Source: a gamma proteobacterium symbiont of Taylorina sp. (GTDB lineage: Bacteria; Pseudomonadota; Gammaproteobacteria; GRL18). From it: DNA of 64,000 nt. Each line of letters begins with the position of its first letter. The stretch's first letter is position 1. The stretch is taken from assembly GCA_025655455.1 (NCBI GenBank), contig JAHXIV010000016.1, positions 1 to 64,000 on the forward strand, read 5' to 3'. Made by a program: the position numbers and the translations under genes. Of this stretch, positions 8,942 through 18,472 are shown piece by piece. Under the pieces are notes generated by a model. That model ran no database searches. It was not told the DNA's origin and was given only the letters and a program-made list of their open reading frames with translations.

Positions 8942-10282
8942 ATGTTTGAGAAAATAGTTATTGCTAACCGAGGCGAAATTGCACTACGCATTCAACGTGC
9001 CTGTCGTGAATTGGGTATTAAAACCGTTGCTGTTCATTCCGATGCTGACAGAACCCTCAAACATGTGATTCTTGCAGATGAATCAGTTTGTATCGGTCCG
9101 GCGTCTTCAATGGAAAGTTATTTAAATGTCCCGGCACTGATCAGTGCCGCAGAAGTCACAGACTCTCAGGCAATTCATCCCGGCTATGGTTTTTTATCAG
9201 AAAATGCTGATTTTGCTGAACGGGTTGAAAAAAGCGGCTTTGTTTTTATTGGTCCCCGTCCTGATTCAATTCGCACTATGGGGGATAAGGTTCAGGCCAT
9301 TAAGGCCATGGTTTCAGCGGGCGTCCCTACAGTGCCTGGTTCAAATGGAGCACTGGGCGATGATCCTGATGTCAATATACGTATCGGGCGGGATATTGGT
9401 TATCCTGTAATTATTAAAGCCTCCGGTGGTGGCGGTGGTCGAGGTATGCGGGTCGTACGTTCTGAAGCCAGTTTACTCAATTCCATTTCATTAACCAGGA
9501 CAGAAGCCGGTGCTACCTTTGGTAATGATGAAGTCTATATGGAAAAATATCTTGAAACACCCCGTCATATTGAAATTCAGGTCATCGCCGACGAACATGG
9601 TAATGCAGTTCATCTTGGTGAACGTGACTGCTCAATGCAGCGTCGTCACCAAAAGGTGGTTGAAGAAGCACCTGCCCCGGGTATTTCAGAAGAAATCCGC
9701 AACAAGATTGGTTCACGCTGCGCTGAGGCCTGCCGTAAGATTGCTTATCGCGGAGCTGGGACTTTCGAGTTTTTATATGAGAATGGTGAGTTTTACTTTA
9801 TTGAAATGAACACTCGTATTCAGGTTGAACATCCGGTCACTGAATTTGTTACCGGAATCGATCTGGTTCGAGAGCAATTACGAGTTGCCGCTGGCCTGCC
9901 TCTTAGTTTCTCACAAAATGACATTGAGATTAAAGGACATGCCATTGAGTGTCGTATCAATGCTGAGGATCCTAAAACATTTTTGCCGTCACCGGGAAAG
10001 ATTGAAACCTATCACGCACCCGGAGGCCCCGGTGTCAGAGTGGATTCTCACATCTATAGCGGCTATAGCGTCCCTCCTTATTATGATTCCATGATTGGTA
10101 AATTAATTACTTTTGGTAATGATCGCAGTATTGCCATTGCCAGAATGGATACCGCTCTGAGTGAAATGGTCATACAGGGGATAAAAACAAATATCCCACT
10201 GCAACAGGATATTATTTCTGATAATGCCTTTAAAGCCGGGGGAACCAATATCCATTATCTTGAAAAGAAACTGGAGCTATAA
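8942..10282 (+). CDS. accC: Biotin carboxylase subunit of acetyl-CoA carboxylase
   Basis: A 446-residue ATP-grasp enzyme of normal length that carboxylates biotin on AccB using ATP and bicarbonate. It shows the N-terminal [19 protein letters not shown], the ATP-binding glycine loop [13 protein letters not shown], the [13 protein letters not shown] segment and the active-site [14 protein letters not shown] containing the catalytic Glu and Arg residues. prmA starts nine bases after the stop, so the two are probably cotranscribed. Confidence 0.98.
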   Translation: MFEKIVIANRGEIALRIQRACRELGIKTVAVHSDADRTLKHVILADESVCIGPASSMESYLNVPALISAAEVTDSQAIHPGYGFLSENADFAERVEKSGFVFIGPRPDSIRTMGDKVQAIKAMVSAGVPTVPGSNGALGDDPDVNIRIGRDIGYPVIIKASGGGGGRGMRVVRSEASLLNSISLTRTEAGATFGNDEVYMEKYLETPRHIEIQVIADEHGNAVHLGERDCSMQRRHQKVVEEAPAPGISEEIRNKIGSRCAEACRKIAYRGAGTFEFLYENGEFYFIEMNTRIQVEHPVTEFVTGIDLVREQLRVAAGLPLSFSQNDIEIKGHAIECRINAEDPKTFLPSPGKIETYHAPGGPGVRVDSHIYSGYSVPPYYDSMIGKLITFGNDRSIAIARMDTALSEMVIQGIKTNIPLQQDIISDNAFKAGGTNIHYLEKKLEL

Positions 10283-10291
10283 GTCCCTTAT

Positions 10292-11179
10292 ATGCCCTGG
10301 TTGCAGCTTACACTCGAAGCTACTCATAGTAATAGTGAACAATTATCTGATTTATTGAGCCGGGCAGGCGCTGCGGCAGTCACCATGCAGGACGCAAAAG
10401 ACGATCCAATCTATGAGCCTCCTGTAGGCAGTACTCCATTATGGGATCAACTCCTGCTCACCGGACTCTTTGCTGCAGATACTGATATCAACTCAGTGCT
10501 GGAATTAATACAAACTCAAACGGGTAAAATACCTGAGCACACTCTTAATCCTCTGGAAGACAAGGACTGGACACGAGCCTGGATGGATGACTTTAAGCCC
10601 ATGCAGTTTGGTCAGAAGCTATGGATATGTCCCAGCTGGCATACACCGCCCGATCCACAGGCAACCAATATTCTACTGGATCCCGGCTTAGCCTTTGGCA
10701 CAGGAACCCACCCAACAACCGCCTTATGCCTTAACTGGCTGGATGAAAATTATAATCATCCCGTCGATGTCATTGACTATGGCTGTGGTTCAGGAATACT
10801 GGGTATTGCTGCCGCTTTGCTGGGTGCAAAACAAATCTATGCAGTTGATCTGGATCCTCAGGCTCTGATTGCCACATTAGCTAATGCTGAAAAAAATCAG
10901 GTGTTGGATAAAATTACTACATTTTCTGTCCCTGAATTCAAAAAACAATTTTCTACCCTTCAATGTCCATTACTGCTGGCCAATATTCTTGCCGGTCCAC
11001 TGGTTGAACTTTCTGCAATGCTTGCCTCTCATGTCAGCAGCGGAGGACAGATTGTTTTGTCCGGTATTTTAGCAGATCAGGCAGAAAAAATTTCCACCGC
11101 CTATCAGCAATGGTTTCACATTGATAATATTCAGCAGGAAGGTGACTGGATTCGCATTGTCGGTACGAAAGTAAAATAA
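10292..11179 (+). CDS. prmA: Ribosomal protein L11 methyltransferase
   Basis: A 295-residue SAM-dependent methyltransferase with the two-part PrmA architecture: an N-terminal substrate-recognition domain (about 1-90) and a Rossmann domain. It has AFGTGTHPTTALCL, the SAM motif DYGCGSGILGIAAA, and the NILAGPLVELS segment corresponding to the NPPY-like motif of the family. It trimethylates ribosomal protein L11. It lies in the usual position after accC. Confidence 0.96.
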   Translation: MPWLQLTLEATHSNSEQLSDLLSRAGAAAVTMQDAKDDPIYEPPVGSTPLWDQLLLTGLFAADTDINSVLELIQTQTGKIPEHTLNPLEDKDWTRAWMDDFKPMQFGQKLWICPSWHTPPDPQATNILLDPGLAFGTGTHPTTALCLNWLDENYNHPVDVIDYGCGSGILGIAAALLGAKQIYAVDLDPQALIATLANAEKNQVLDKITTFSVPEFKKQFSTLQCPLLLANILAGPLVELSAMLASHVSSGGQIVLSGILADQAEKISTAYQQWFHIDNIQQEGDWIRIVGTKVK

Positions 11180-11255
11180 TATTAATTTTTGATGGGATTA
11201 TTCTCTATATAGATGTTAGTATTATACCCGTGATACTTCAAAATGCATCGTTTAT

Positions 11256-11341
11256 GTAGGGTGGAATAGCGTAGCGTATTCCACCATAAACATTACTACC
11301 CGTTTGTTAACGTCGGATGATGCTACGCTAATCCAACCTAC
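11256..11341. repeat. REP-like palindromic intergenic repeat
   Basis: GTAGGGTGGAATAGCGTAGC (11256-11275) and its imperfect reverse complement ending CTAATCCAACCTAC (to 11341) bound an element of about 86 bases. Inside, GTGGAATA (11261-11268) pairs with TATTCCAC (11277-11284), and TTTATG (11251-11256) with CATAAA (11285-11290), giving a strong hairpin. From memory this sequence type recurs between genes in many proteobacteria. It fills the gap between prmA and the next gene and may stabilise or end the prmA transcript. Confidence 0.65.
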
Positions 11342-11394
11342 CTAATCTGGTATACCCAGGTATTAGAACTATCAATCAAGGAACATTTTCTCTT

Positions 11395-12843
11395 ATGTTT
11401 ACTAATTGCCCGCATTGCAAAACTCATTTTGCAGTGACACAGGAAGCTTTGGAAATTGCGGACGGTATGGTACGCTGTGGTCAATGCAATCAGGTTTTTA
11501 ATGCAGCAGAGCATTTAACCGAGTCAATGGAAGCACCTGAAGTTAAAGAATCATTTCAGGTTGAAAATTCTTTAGCAGTTGAGGACTCTATACCAGTTGA
11601 AGACTCTTTCCCCATTGAGGACTCTATACCTCCAGAAAATTCTACTTCAACAGAAGATGAGCTGGAGCTTATTGATTATGAGGATAATCATAAAGAGATC
11701 GAAGATTCTTTTAGTTCTGAATTAACAGATGATAACAATGCCCATAAAGTCGATCCGCTTGATATTGATATTTATAATAGTTTAACTGACGAGACAGAAG
11801 AAGATTCTTCATCATTGGCATCTGAAACAAACCTTTCTTTAGATGATGCTTTATTAGACTCCGATTTTAATGATGAACTGGAAGAATCATCAGAGGATAT
11901 CAATCGTACTCTGGATGATCAGCTCAAAGATTTTGAAATTAAAGAACCGGATATAACAGAAAAAACTGATCTTTCATTCAATAGTGACTTAACTGAGACA
12001 AGTGAGGAAAATGAGTACTCTCTCGATGAGAATATCTCTAACGCCGCAAAAAATATCGATCATTTACTGGGTATTCAGTCCACTGATGAAACAGAGGATT
12101 TTGATAGTCTGGATAGCGGCGATGATTTATCAGCACAACTTGATCAATTGGAAGCAAATTATAATAATTCTGCAACTGATAACAGCTCTTTATCCGTTGA
12201 TGACCCTCTATCCGTTGATGACTTTTCAAATATCGATGAATCTATAGTATTAAAAGATACTTCATTACCTGAAAGAAAAATAGCTTCCTCATCTGCTAAA
12301 GGCACTTCATCCAATAATAGCGATGATGAACCTGCCTATTTTAAGCAGTCCAATTTTATCAGACAAAGTTCTGCTGTACTATTTTCCTGGCTGGCCGGCT
12401 GTATCATACTCGCACTCATTCTCGGCACTCAATATTTGCATTTTAATAGTTCCTATTTAGCTCAGGACAAAACTTTTAGACCCTTTTTAGAAATATTATG
12501 TCCCATTAGTCAGTGTGAACTGCCATTATTAAAAGCTACACACCAAATTGTAACGGTGGAACATGATATTTATTCACATAAGAAATATAAAGATGCATTA
12601 GAGGTGCGCCTGACCTTCAAAAATAAGGCCTCTGCTGCACAGGCTTATCCTGTATTAGAAATTGTTTTTTCTAATCCTTTGGGTGCAGAAATAGCACAAA
12701 GAAGATTTTTACCTGATGAATACCTTAATGATAAAAGTCAGTTAAGTCAGGGCATGAAGCCAAATCAAAGTCAAACTATTAAACTGGATATTATTGATCC
12801 GGATCCAAGTGCTTTACTCAGCTTTCAGTTTAATTATTTATAA
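11395..12843 (+). CDS. Zinc-ribbon / DUF3426 membrane protein
   Basis: A 482-residue protein with an N-terminal zinc ribbon (CPHC ... CGQC, residues 5-33), a very long acidic low-complexity region (about 45-310, rich in Asp, Glu and Ser, with repeated VEDS/IEDS units near residues 55-80), one membrane helix (FSWLAGCIILALILGTQ, about 328-345) and a C-terminal DUF3426 domain. This zinc-ribbon plus DUF3426 pair commonly lies between prmA and dusB in Gammaproteobacteria, but its function is unknown to me. The acidic linker seems long. It ends 11 bases before dusB. Confidence 0.85.
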   Translation: MFTNCPHCKTHFAVTQEALEIADGMVRCGQCNQVFNAAEHLTESMEAPEVKESFQVENSLAVEDSIPVEDSFPIEDSIPPENSTSTEDELELIDYEDNHKEIEDSFSSELTDDNNAHKVDPLDIDIYNSLTDETEEDSSSLASETNLSLDDALLDSDFNDELEESSEDINRTLDDQLKDFEIKEPDITEKTDLSFNSDLTETSEENEYSLDENISNAAKNIDHLLGIQSTDETEDFDSLDSGDDLSAQLDQLEANYNNSATDNSSLSVDDPLSVDDFSNIDESIVLKDTSLPERKIASSSAKGTSSNNSDDEPAYFKQSNFIRQSSAVLFSWLAGCIILALILGTQYLHFNSSYLAQDKTFRPFLEILCPISQCELPLLKATHQIVTVEHDIYSHKKYKDALEVRLTFKNKASAAQAYPVLEIVFSNPLGAEIAQRRFLPDEYLNDKSQLSQGMKPNQSQTIKLDIIDPDPSALLSFQFNYL

Positions 12844-12854
12844 TTAAATAGCTA

Positions 12855-13823
12855 ATGAATATTGGCCCCTGGCAGTTTCCAAGCCCTGCAGTGTTTTTGG
12901 CTCCAATGGCAGGTGTTACAGATAGACCCTTTCGGCAAATCTGTCGTCAATTGGGTGCAGCTTTGGCTGTTTCAGAAATGGTCACATCACGTCCGGAGCT
13001 ATTGCACACCAGAAAAACCCGCTCACGGCTCAATCATGAAGGTGAAGAAAAACCTGTTTCTGTGCAAATCCTTGGCACCGATGCCAGGCAAATGGCTCAG
13101 GCCGCACAATTTAACGTACAGCATGGTGCTGATATCATTGATATCAATATGGGTTGTCCGGCAAAAAAAGTCTGTAATATTTCTGCAGGCTCTGCTTTGC
13201 TAAGAAACGAACAGCTGGTTGGTCAAATATTATCCAGTGTCAGCAGTGCTGTTTCTGTGCCCGTCACATTAAAAATACGCACCGGTTGGGATAAACACAA
13301 TAAAAACACCCTCAATATAGCAAAAATAGCAGAGGACAGCGGCATACAGGCTTTAGCCATTCATGGTAGAACACGCGCCTGTGCTTATAGCGGTAATGCA
13401 GAATATGACATGATAAAACTGGTAAAACAACAACTTAGCATACCAGTTATTGCAAATGGTGATATAAATAGTGCAGAGAAAGCACAATATGTACTACAAT
13501 ATACCAATGCTGATGCAATAATGATTGGTCGTGAAGCCATAAAATCACCCTGGATCTTTTCTGATATCAATCATTATCTGGCCACAGGAACGCATTTACC
13601 AGAACCTGCACTGGCCGAAAAAAGCAAAATAATTCTAGGGCTGTTGGATGAACTTTATTCATTTTACGGTTCATCTCATGGCGTGCGGATTGCTCGAAAA
13701 CATCTTGCTCAGATTATCAAACCTCTTTCCGGAGGTGATATTTTCTGGCAGAAAATAAATCGCATCAGTAATGCACAGCAGCAATATTCCATGACACAGG
13801 ATTTTTTAAATAACTGTGTCTAA
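12855..13823 (+). CDS. dusB: tRNA-dihydrouridine synthase B
   Basis: A 322-residue FMN-dependent TIM-barrel enzyme that reduces specific uridines in tRNA. It shows the FMN-site segment APMAGVTDRPFRQICRQLG, the catalytic Cys region MGCPAKKVCN, the KIRTGWD segment and IHGRTRACAYSG. It sits directly upstream of fis, as in Escherichia coli where dusB and fis are an operon; the gap here is 27 bases. Confidence 0.97.
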   Translation: MNIGPWQFPSPAVFLAPMAGVTDRPFRQICRQLGAALAVSEMVTSRPELLHTRKTRSRLNHEGEEKPVSVQILGTDARQMAQAAQFNVQHGADIIDINMGCPAKKVCNISAGSALLRNEQLVGQILSSVSSAVSVPVTLKIRTGWDKHNKNTLNIAKIAEDSGIQALAIHGRTRACAYSGNAEYDMIKLVKQQLSIPVIANGDINSAEKAQYVLQYTNADAIMIGREAIKSPWIFSDINHYLATGTHLPEPALAEKSKIILGLLDELYSFYGSSHGVRIARKHLAQIIKPLSGGDIFWQKINRISNAQQQYSMTQDFLNNCV

Positions 13824-13850
13824 ACAGGAGCCGGAGTAAAACATCATATC

Positions 13851-14114
13851 ATGTCCACAACTGAAAATAATGAAAACAATACTGAAGGTGAAGCTGAACT
13901 CAGACAATGTGTTCAGAAAGTATTAGATGATTATCTTAATGATCTGGGTGAATATAAACCGGACAATCTGTACCAACTCTTTATTGCAGAAGTAGAAGCC
14001 CCTTTATTCGAAGCCATATTATCCTACACCAAAGGCAATCAAAGTAAGGCAGCAAAAATGCTGGGTATTAATCGTGGTACCTTACGCAAAAAAATAAGCC
14101 AATATAATTTATAA
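13851..14114 (+). CDS. fis: Fis nucleoid-associated protein
   Basis: An 87-residue DNA-bending protein. The C-terminal helix-turn-helix is clear (GNQSKAAKMLGINRGTLRKK, about 63-82), and the core AEVEAPLFEAILSYTKGN matches Fis family members. It is slightly shorter than E. coli Fis (98 aa), having a shorter N terminus. It is cotranscribed with dusB by position. Confidence 0.96.
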   Translation: MSTTENNENNTEGEAELRQCVQKVLDDYLNDLGEYKPDNLYQLFIAEVEAPLFEAILSYTKGNQSKAAKMLGINRGTLRKKISQYNL

Positions 14115-14133
14115 ACACTATTCTCACCATTCC

Positions 14134-14206
14134 GGGGTCAGAGTTAAATGATACCTATATTTGGAATAACATGACTCCAGTAGTTATGCCATTTAACTCC
14201 GCCCCC
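14134..14206. repeat. GGGGTCAGAGT-type inverted repeat element
   Basis: GGGGTCAGAGTTAAATG (14134-14150) is mirrored by CATTTAACTCCGCCCCC (14190-14206) with a few mismatches and about 40 bases between. The right end, ACTCCGCCCCCTTAT, matches the right end of the hairpin at 29126-29190 (ACTCCACCCCCTTAT), so the two belong to one family. Such GGGGTCAGAGT repeats resemble REP elements linked with Y1-type (RAYT) transposases. It lies between fis and purH and could end the fis transcript. Confidence 0.55.
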
Positions 14207-14233
14207 TTATAAAACTTTAAACCGGAGTATGCA

Positions 14234-15808
14234 ATGCCTGTCATTAAAACAGCCCTCATCAGCGTTTCTAATAAAGAAAATATTGTTGAATTTGCACAGC
14301 AGTTAGCTGCAATGCAAGTGAATATTTTATCTACTGGCGGCACTGCCGGATTATTACAGGATAATAATATTCCAGTAACAGAGGTCTCTGATTACACCGG
14401 TTTTCCGGAAATGATGGCTGGTCGTGTTAAGACCTTACATCCGAAAGTCCACGGCGGTATCCTGGGTAGACGCGGAGTCGATGATGAGGTAATGCAGCAG
14501 CATGGCATTGATGCAATTGATATGGTTGTTGTCAATCTTTATCCATTTGAAGCCGCCATAGCCAAACCTGATTGTGATCTGGACAATGCCATTGAGAATA
14601 TCGATATCGGCGGCCCCACAATGGTACGTGCAGCGGCCAAAAACCATGAAAGTGTTGCCATTGTTGTGAATCCGCATGATTATGATAATATCATCGAAGA
14701 AATGACAGCATCACAGGCTTCATTAAAGCAAGAGACTTTGTTCAATCTGGCAGTAAAAGCGTTTGAACACACGGCTCAATATGATGGCCATATCGCTAAT
14801 TATCTGGGTGCTATCAACTATTCTGATCAAGCAGATAAAGCCGCCTTCCCGCAGACATATAGTTTGCAGTTTAACAAATCTCAAACAATGCGCTATGGTG
14901 AAAATCCACATCAAAATGCTGCTTTTTATGTTGAATCAAATCCTGAAGATGCCTGCATTGCCACTGCTACCCAAATTCAGGGTAAGGAGCTTTCTTATAA
15001 TAATATTGGTGATACAGATGCTGCTCTTGAGTGTGTCAAACAATTTAATGAAGGTCCGGCCTGTGTTATTGTCAAACATGCCAATCCTTGCGGTGTCGCT
15101 CTGGGAGACAGCCAGTTGGAAGCTTATGACCGGGCGTTTAAAACCGATCCCACTTCTGCCTTTGGTGGAATTATTGCCTTTAATCAGGCTTTGTCAGCAG
15201 AGACTGCAAAAGCCATTATAGAGCGTCAATTTGTTGAAGTCATTATTGCCCCTGAAGTTGATGAGGAGGCAAAAATAATTCTTGTAGAAAAGAAAAATGT
15301 ACGTGTATTAGCCTGTGGGCAATGGGCTGACAGTCCAGCTAAAAGCCTTGATTATAAACGGGTTAATGGTGGTCTTCTGATTCAGGAACGTGATCTGGGC
15401 ATGATTAGCGAAGCAGATTTAAAAGTAGTCACCCAAAAAGTGCCTACTATTGAACAAATGCAGGATCTGATTTTCACCTGGAAAGTAGCTAAGTTCGTTA
15501 AATCAAATGCCATTGTCTACGCCAGAGACAAACAAACCATTGGCGTAGGTGCCGGTCAGATGAGTCGTGTTTATTCTGCAAAAATTGCCGGCATTAAAGC
15601 TGCTGATGAAAATCTTGTAGTCACCGGTTCTGTCATGGCATCTGATGCGTTTTTCCCCTTCCGTGATGGTCTGGATGCAGCAGCTGAAGCTGGTATTGCC
15701 GCAGTCATACAACCTGGTGGTTCCATGCGTGATCAGGAGGTCATTGATGCTGCTGATGAGCATGGTATTGCCATGGTCTTTACCGGTATGCGTCATTTTA
15801 GACATTAG
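14234..15808 (+). CDS. purH: Bifunctional AICAR formyltransferase / IMP cyclohydrolase
   Basis: A 524-residue bifunctional enzyme for the last two steps of IMP synthesis. The N-terminal MGS-like cyclohydrolase domain has [28 protein letters not shown] and [15 protein letters not shown]. The C-terminal transformylase domain has [21 protein letters not shown] with the catalytic Lys-His, [10 protein letters not shown] and the terminal DAFFPFRDG. It follows fis as in many Gammaproteobacteria; purD, a common next gene, is absent. Confidence 0.98.
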   Translation: MPVIKTALISVSNKENIVEFAQQLAAMQVNILSTGGTAGLLQDNNIPVTEVSDYTGFPEMMAGRVKTLHPKVHGGILGRRGVDDEVMQQHGIDAIDMVVVNLYPFEAAIAKPDCDLDNAIENIDIGGPTMVRAAAKNHESVAIVVNPHDYDNIIEEMTASQASLKQETLFNLAVKAFEHTAQYDGHIANYLGAINYSDQADKAAFPQTYSLQFNKSQTMRYGENPHQNAAFYVESNPEDACIATATQIQGKELSYNNIGDTDAALECVKQFNEGPACVIVKHANPCGVALGDSQLEAYDRAFKTDPTSAFGGIIAFNQALSAETAKAIIERQFVEVIIAPEVDEEAKIILVEKKNVRVLACGQWADSPAKSLDYKRVNGGLLIQERDLGMISEADLKVVTQKVPTIEQMQDLIFTWKVAKFVKSNAIVYARDKQTIGVGAGQMSRVYSAKIAGIKAADENLVVTGSVMASDAFFPFRDGLDAAAEAGIAAVIQPGGSMRDQEVIDAADEHGIAMVFTGMRHFRH

Positions 15809-15819
15809 ACTTTAAACTG

Positions 15820-16419
15820 ATGGTTTATCAATACCCACTTATTCTATTTTGTATCCTGCTGCTGCAGGCCTGCAGTACATCTCCTCCTGCACAGCCTGAT
15901 AATATTTGTGAAATATTCAAAGAAAAAACCAGCTGGTATCAATCAGCTCTGGATGCCAGAGAGAAATGGGGAGTACCCATTCATATCCCTTTCGCCATGA
16001 TGTATCAGGAAAGTGCCTTTAAAGCTGATGCTGAACCTCCAATGGAATATTTCCTGGGATTTATCCCTACCGGACGAGCCAGTTCAGCTTATGGATATTC
16101 TCAGGCAAAAACCATGACCTGGAAGGATTATGTTCGGGAAACTGATAATTCCTGGAGCAGTCGTGACAATTTTGATGATGCGATGGATTTTATGGGCTGG
16201 TTTATTCATAAAACGCACAAAATTAACAAAATATCTAAATGGGATGCTTATAATCAGTATTTAAACTATCATGAAGGTTGGGGTGGTTTCCGTAAAAAAA
16301 GCTATAAGAAAAAAAAATGGCTAATGAATGTGGCCAGAAAAGTGGATAAAAGAGCAAAAAGCTATAGCACTCAGTATAAACGATGTGAAGAGGAACTCAA
16401 TAGCAGCTGGTTGTTTTAG
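15820..16419 (+). CDS. Lysozyme-like (SLT) lipoprotein
   Basis: A 199-residue exported lipoprotein. The signal sequence ends in the lipobox LLLQACSTS, giving a lipidated Cys at about residue 18. The mature part resembles the transglycosylase SLT fold: AMMYQESAFKADAE carries the probable catalytic Glu, then SSAYGYSQAK and a late NYHEGWGG motif. The function is probably cleavage or binding of peptidoglycan at the outer membrane. It starts 11 bases after purH. The C terminus is very basic. Confidence 0.75.
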   Translation: MVYQYPLILFCILLLQACSTSPPAQPDNICEIFKEKTSWYQSALDAREKWGVPIHIPFAMMYQESAFKADAEPPMEYFLGFIPTGRASSAYGYSQAKTMTWKDYVRETDNSWSSRDNFDDAMDFMGWFIHKTHKINKISKWDAYNQYLNYHEGWGGFRKKSYKKKKWLMNVARKVDKRAKSYSTQYKRCEEELNSSWLF

Positions 16420-16483
16420 CCTAAAAGACTCAGTTAAATCTAAATATGCTATTATAATAATAGATCCCGGAGTATTTATTCAT

Positions 16484-18463
16484 ATGAATCAAGCAAACTT
16501 AGATAATACAATTTTTATTATTCATGGTTCAAAATTTGATAGCAAAGAATACAAAAAAGAAATTAACAGTACTAATATCAATTTTCTTTGTATAGACTCT
16601 CCTGAAGAACTCAAGCCTTACTCCAACTACCTGTTTATTTTTGATGCCCAATTGCTTGAAAATGTTTCTTTTAATGAATGGAAGAAACACTTTTCTGACT
16701 GCATCAGCATTTCTGAACAATATCTGGAACTCAATAGCGACTTAATATTACCCATCGGATTCCCAAAAAATGAAACTCTTAAACTATTAAATTTTGCCTG
16801 CAGGCAATTGCTTTTACAACGTAAAGACAAACTACAGGCAGAGTTATCAAAAGCTGAAAATCAGCGTATTACCCAACTCAATAATATCAGCATTGCCTTA
16901 TCTAAAGAAAATAACCTGGGTATCTTGCTGAGAAAAATTCTGCAGGAATCACAAAACTTGTCTGATTGTGATGCCGTATCACTCTATTTACTGGACAACG
17001 AAAGTAAGGAATTAGTCTTCAAGCTGGCTTATAACGACACTCTTGATTTGAAAATTGAAGAATTTCGTATGCCCCTGAGTCAGAAATCTATTTCAGGCTA
17101 TGCTGCTATAAGTAATAGTGTCGTCGTCATTGACGATGCTTATCAGATCCCTGCATCAGCACCTTATCAGTTTAATTCAGCTCTTGATGAAGAGCATAAT
17201 TACCGCAGTCAATCCATCCTTGCTGTACCTATATCCAATCATCGCAATGAAGTCATTGGAGTTTTGCAGTTTATCAACCGAAAAATCAACCGGGATATTA
17301 AGCTAACCACAGCAGAAATTACCAACAAGTCTGTTATTCCTTTTAGTTCAGGATTAAGTCACCTATTGCAGGCTCTGGCCAGTCAGGCGGCAATTTCTAT
17401 TGACAATGCCATATTAATAGAAAACATTAATAACTTATTTGAGGGTTTCGTACAAGCTTCTGTTACTGCCATTGAACAACGAGATCCGACTACCAGTGGT
17501 CACTCTTTTAGAGTAGCCGACCTCACCACTACGCTGGCAAAACGCATTGTTACTTCTGAAAACCATGACTATAGGCAACTCAATTTTTCTGCTGATAAAA
17601 TTCGTGAGATCCGTTATGCCTCTCTATTACATGATTTCGGCAAAGTCGGTGTACGTGAAAATGTATTGATCAAGTCAAAAAAACTTCCGGAAAATCGTCT
17701 GGATTTATTGCATTATCGTTTTGAACTGGAAAAAGAAAGGCTAAAACGCAAGGCTCTGGAACAGGAATTACATTTGCATCATAGTCATTCTCCAGTAGAA
17801 GATATTCACCTTATCCATAAAAAACTGCAGCAGGAAATCAACTTACTGGATAAATATTACCAGGCCATTATGGAAGCTAATGAACCCAGCATTTTACCCG
17901 ATGGCAATTTCAAGCATTTACAAAATCTCAAGGACAGACCCTATACTGAATTAGACGGCCAGGCAGGCTTTCTTATCTCTGAAAGTGATTTTCTTTCTCT
18001 CTCAGTCAAACGAGGGAGTTTGACTAATTATGAACGGGAAGAAATCCAGTCACATGTTGTTCATACACTCAATTTTCTTAATCAAATCCCCTGGACAAGT
18101 GATTTATCTGAGATACCCACAATTGCTGCTGCCCATCATGAGAAACTCAATGGCAATGGCTATCCCTACTCTCTTTGTGCAGAACAAATATCAATCCCCT
18201 CACGAATGATGGCAATTTGTGATATTTATGATGCCCTGGTTGCCAAAGATCGCCCTTATAAACACGCTTTAAATATAGAAAAAGCACTGGCTATTATTGA
18301 ATCAGAAGTTAATCAGGGACTACTGGATGAAGAAATATTCAAGGTTTTTATCAGTGAAAAAATCTATCAGGTCACTACTCATAAAGATTATAAACCTTCC
18401 ATGAATACAGCCGAACCTATGAAGCAAGGCCATATTTGTGATATTAATCTGCATACCAAATAA
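16484..18463 (+). CDS. GAF / HD-GYP c-di-GMP phosphodiesterase
   Basis: A 659-residue protein read from the ATG at 16484, which has GGAG 11 bases upstream; an in-frame ATG at 16328 lies inside the preceding gene and is unlikely. The N-terminal region (1-110) looks like a degenerate receiver-type domain. A GAF domain follows (about 130-310), then a split HD-GYP domain: TSGHSFRVADL and LHDFGKVGV, an insertion of roughly 110 residues with a coiled coil, then AAHHEKLNGNGYP and DIYDALVAKDRPYK. HDFGK replaces the common HDIGK, but the metal-binding His and Asp remain, so activity is likely. It converges with the CHASE2 cyclase gene, leaving nine bases. Confidence 0.85.
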   Translation: MNQANLDNTIFIIHGSKFDSKEYKKEINSTNINFLCIDSPEELKPYSNYLFIFDAQLLENVSFNEWKKHFSDCISISEQYLELNSDLILPIGFPKNETLKLLNFACRQLLLQRKDKLQAELSKAENQRITQLNNISIALSKENNLGILLRKILQESQNLSDCDAVSLYLLDNESKELVFKLAYNDTLDLKIEEFRMPLSQKSISGYAAISNSVVVIDDAYQIPASAPYQFNSALDEEHNYRSQSILAVPISNHRNEVIGVLQFINRKINRDIKLTTAEITNKSVIPFSSGLSHLLQALASQAAISIDNAILIENINNLFEGFVQASVTAIEQRDPTTSGHSFRVADLTTTLAKRIVTSENHDYRQLNFSADKIREIRYASLLHDFGKVGVRENVLIKSKKLPENRLDLLHYRFELEKERLKRKALEQELHLHHSHSPVEDIHLIHKKLQQEINLLDKYYQAIMEANEPSILPDGNFKHLQNLKDRPYTELDGQAGFLISESDFLSLSVKRGSLTNYEREEIQSHVVHTLNFLNQIPWTSDLSEIPTIAAAHHEKLNGNGYPYSLCAEQISIPSRMMAICDIYDALVAKDRPYKHALNIEKALAIIESEVNQGLLDEEIFKVFISEKIYQVTTHKDYKPSMNTAEPMKQGHICDINLHTK

Positions 18464-18472
18464 CTCTAAGTT

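Noticed and set aside
16328-16483. Longer N terminus for the GAF/HD-GYP protein
   Set aside because: It would overlap most of the lipoprotein 3' end in another frame; the ATG at 16484 has a ribosome site.
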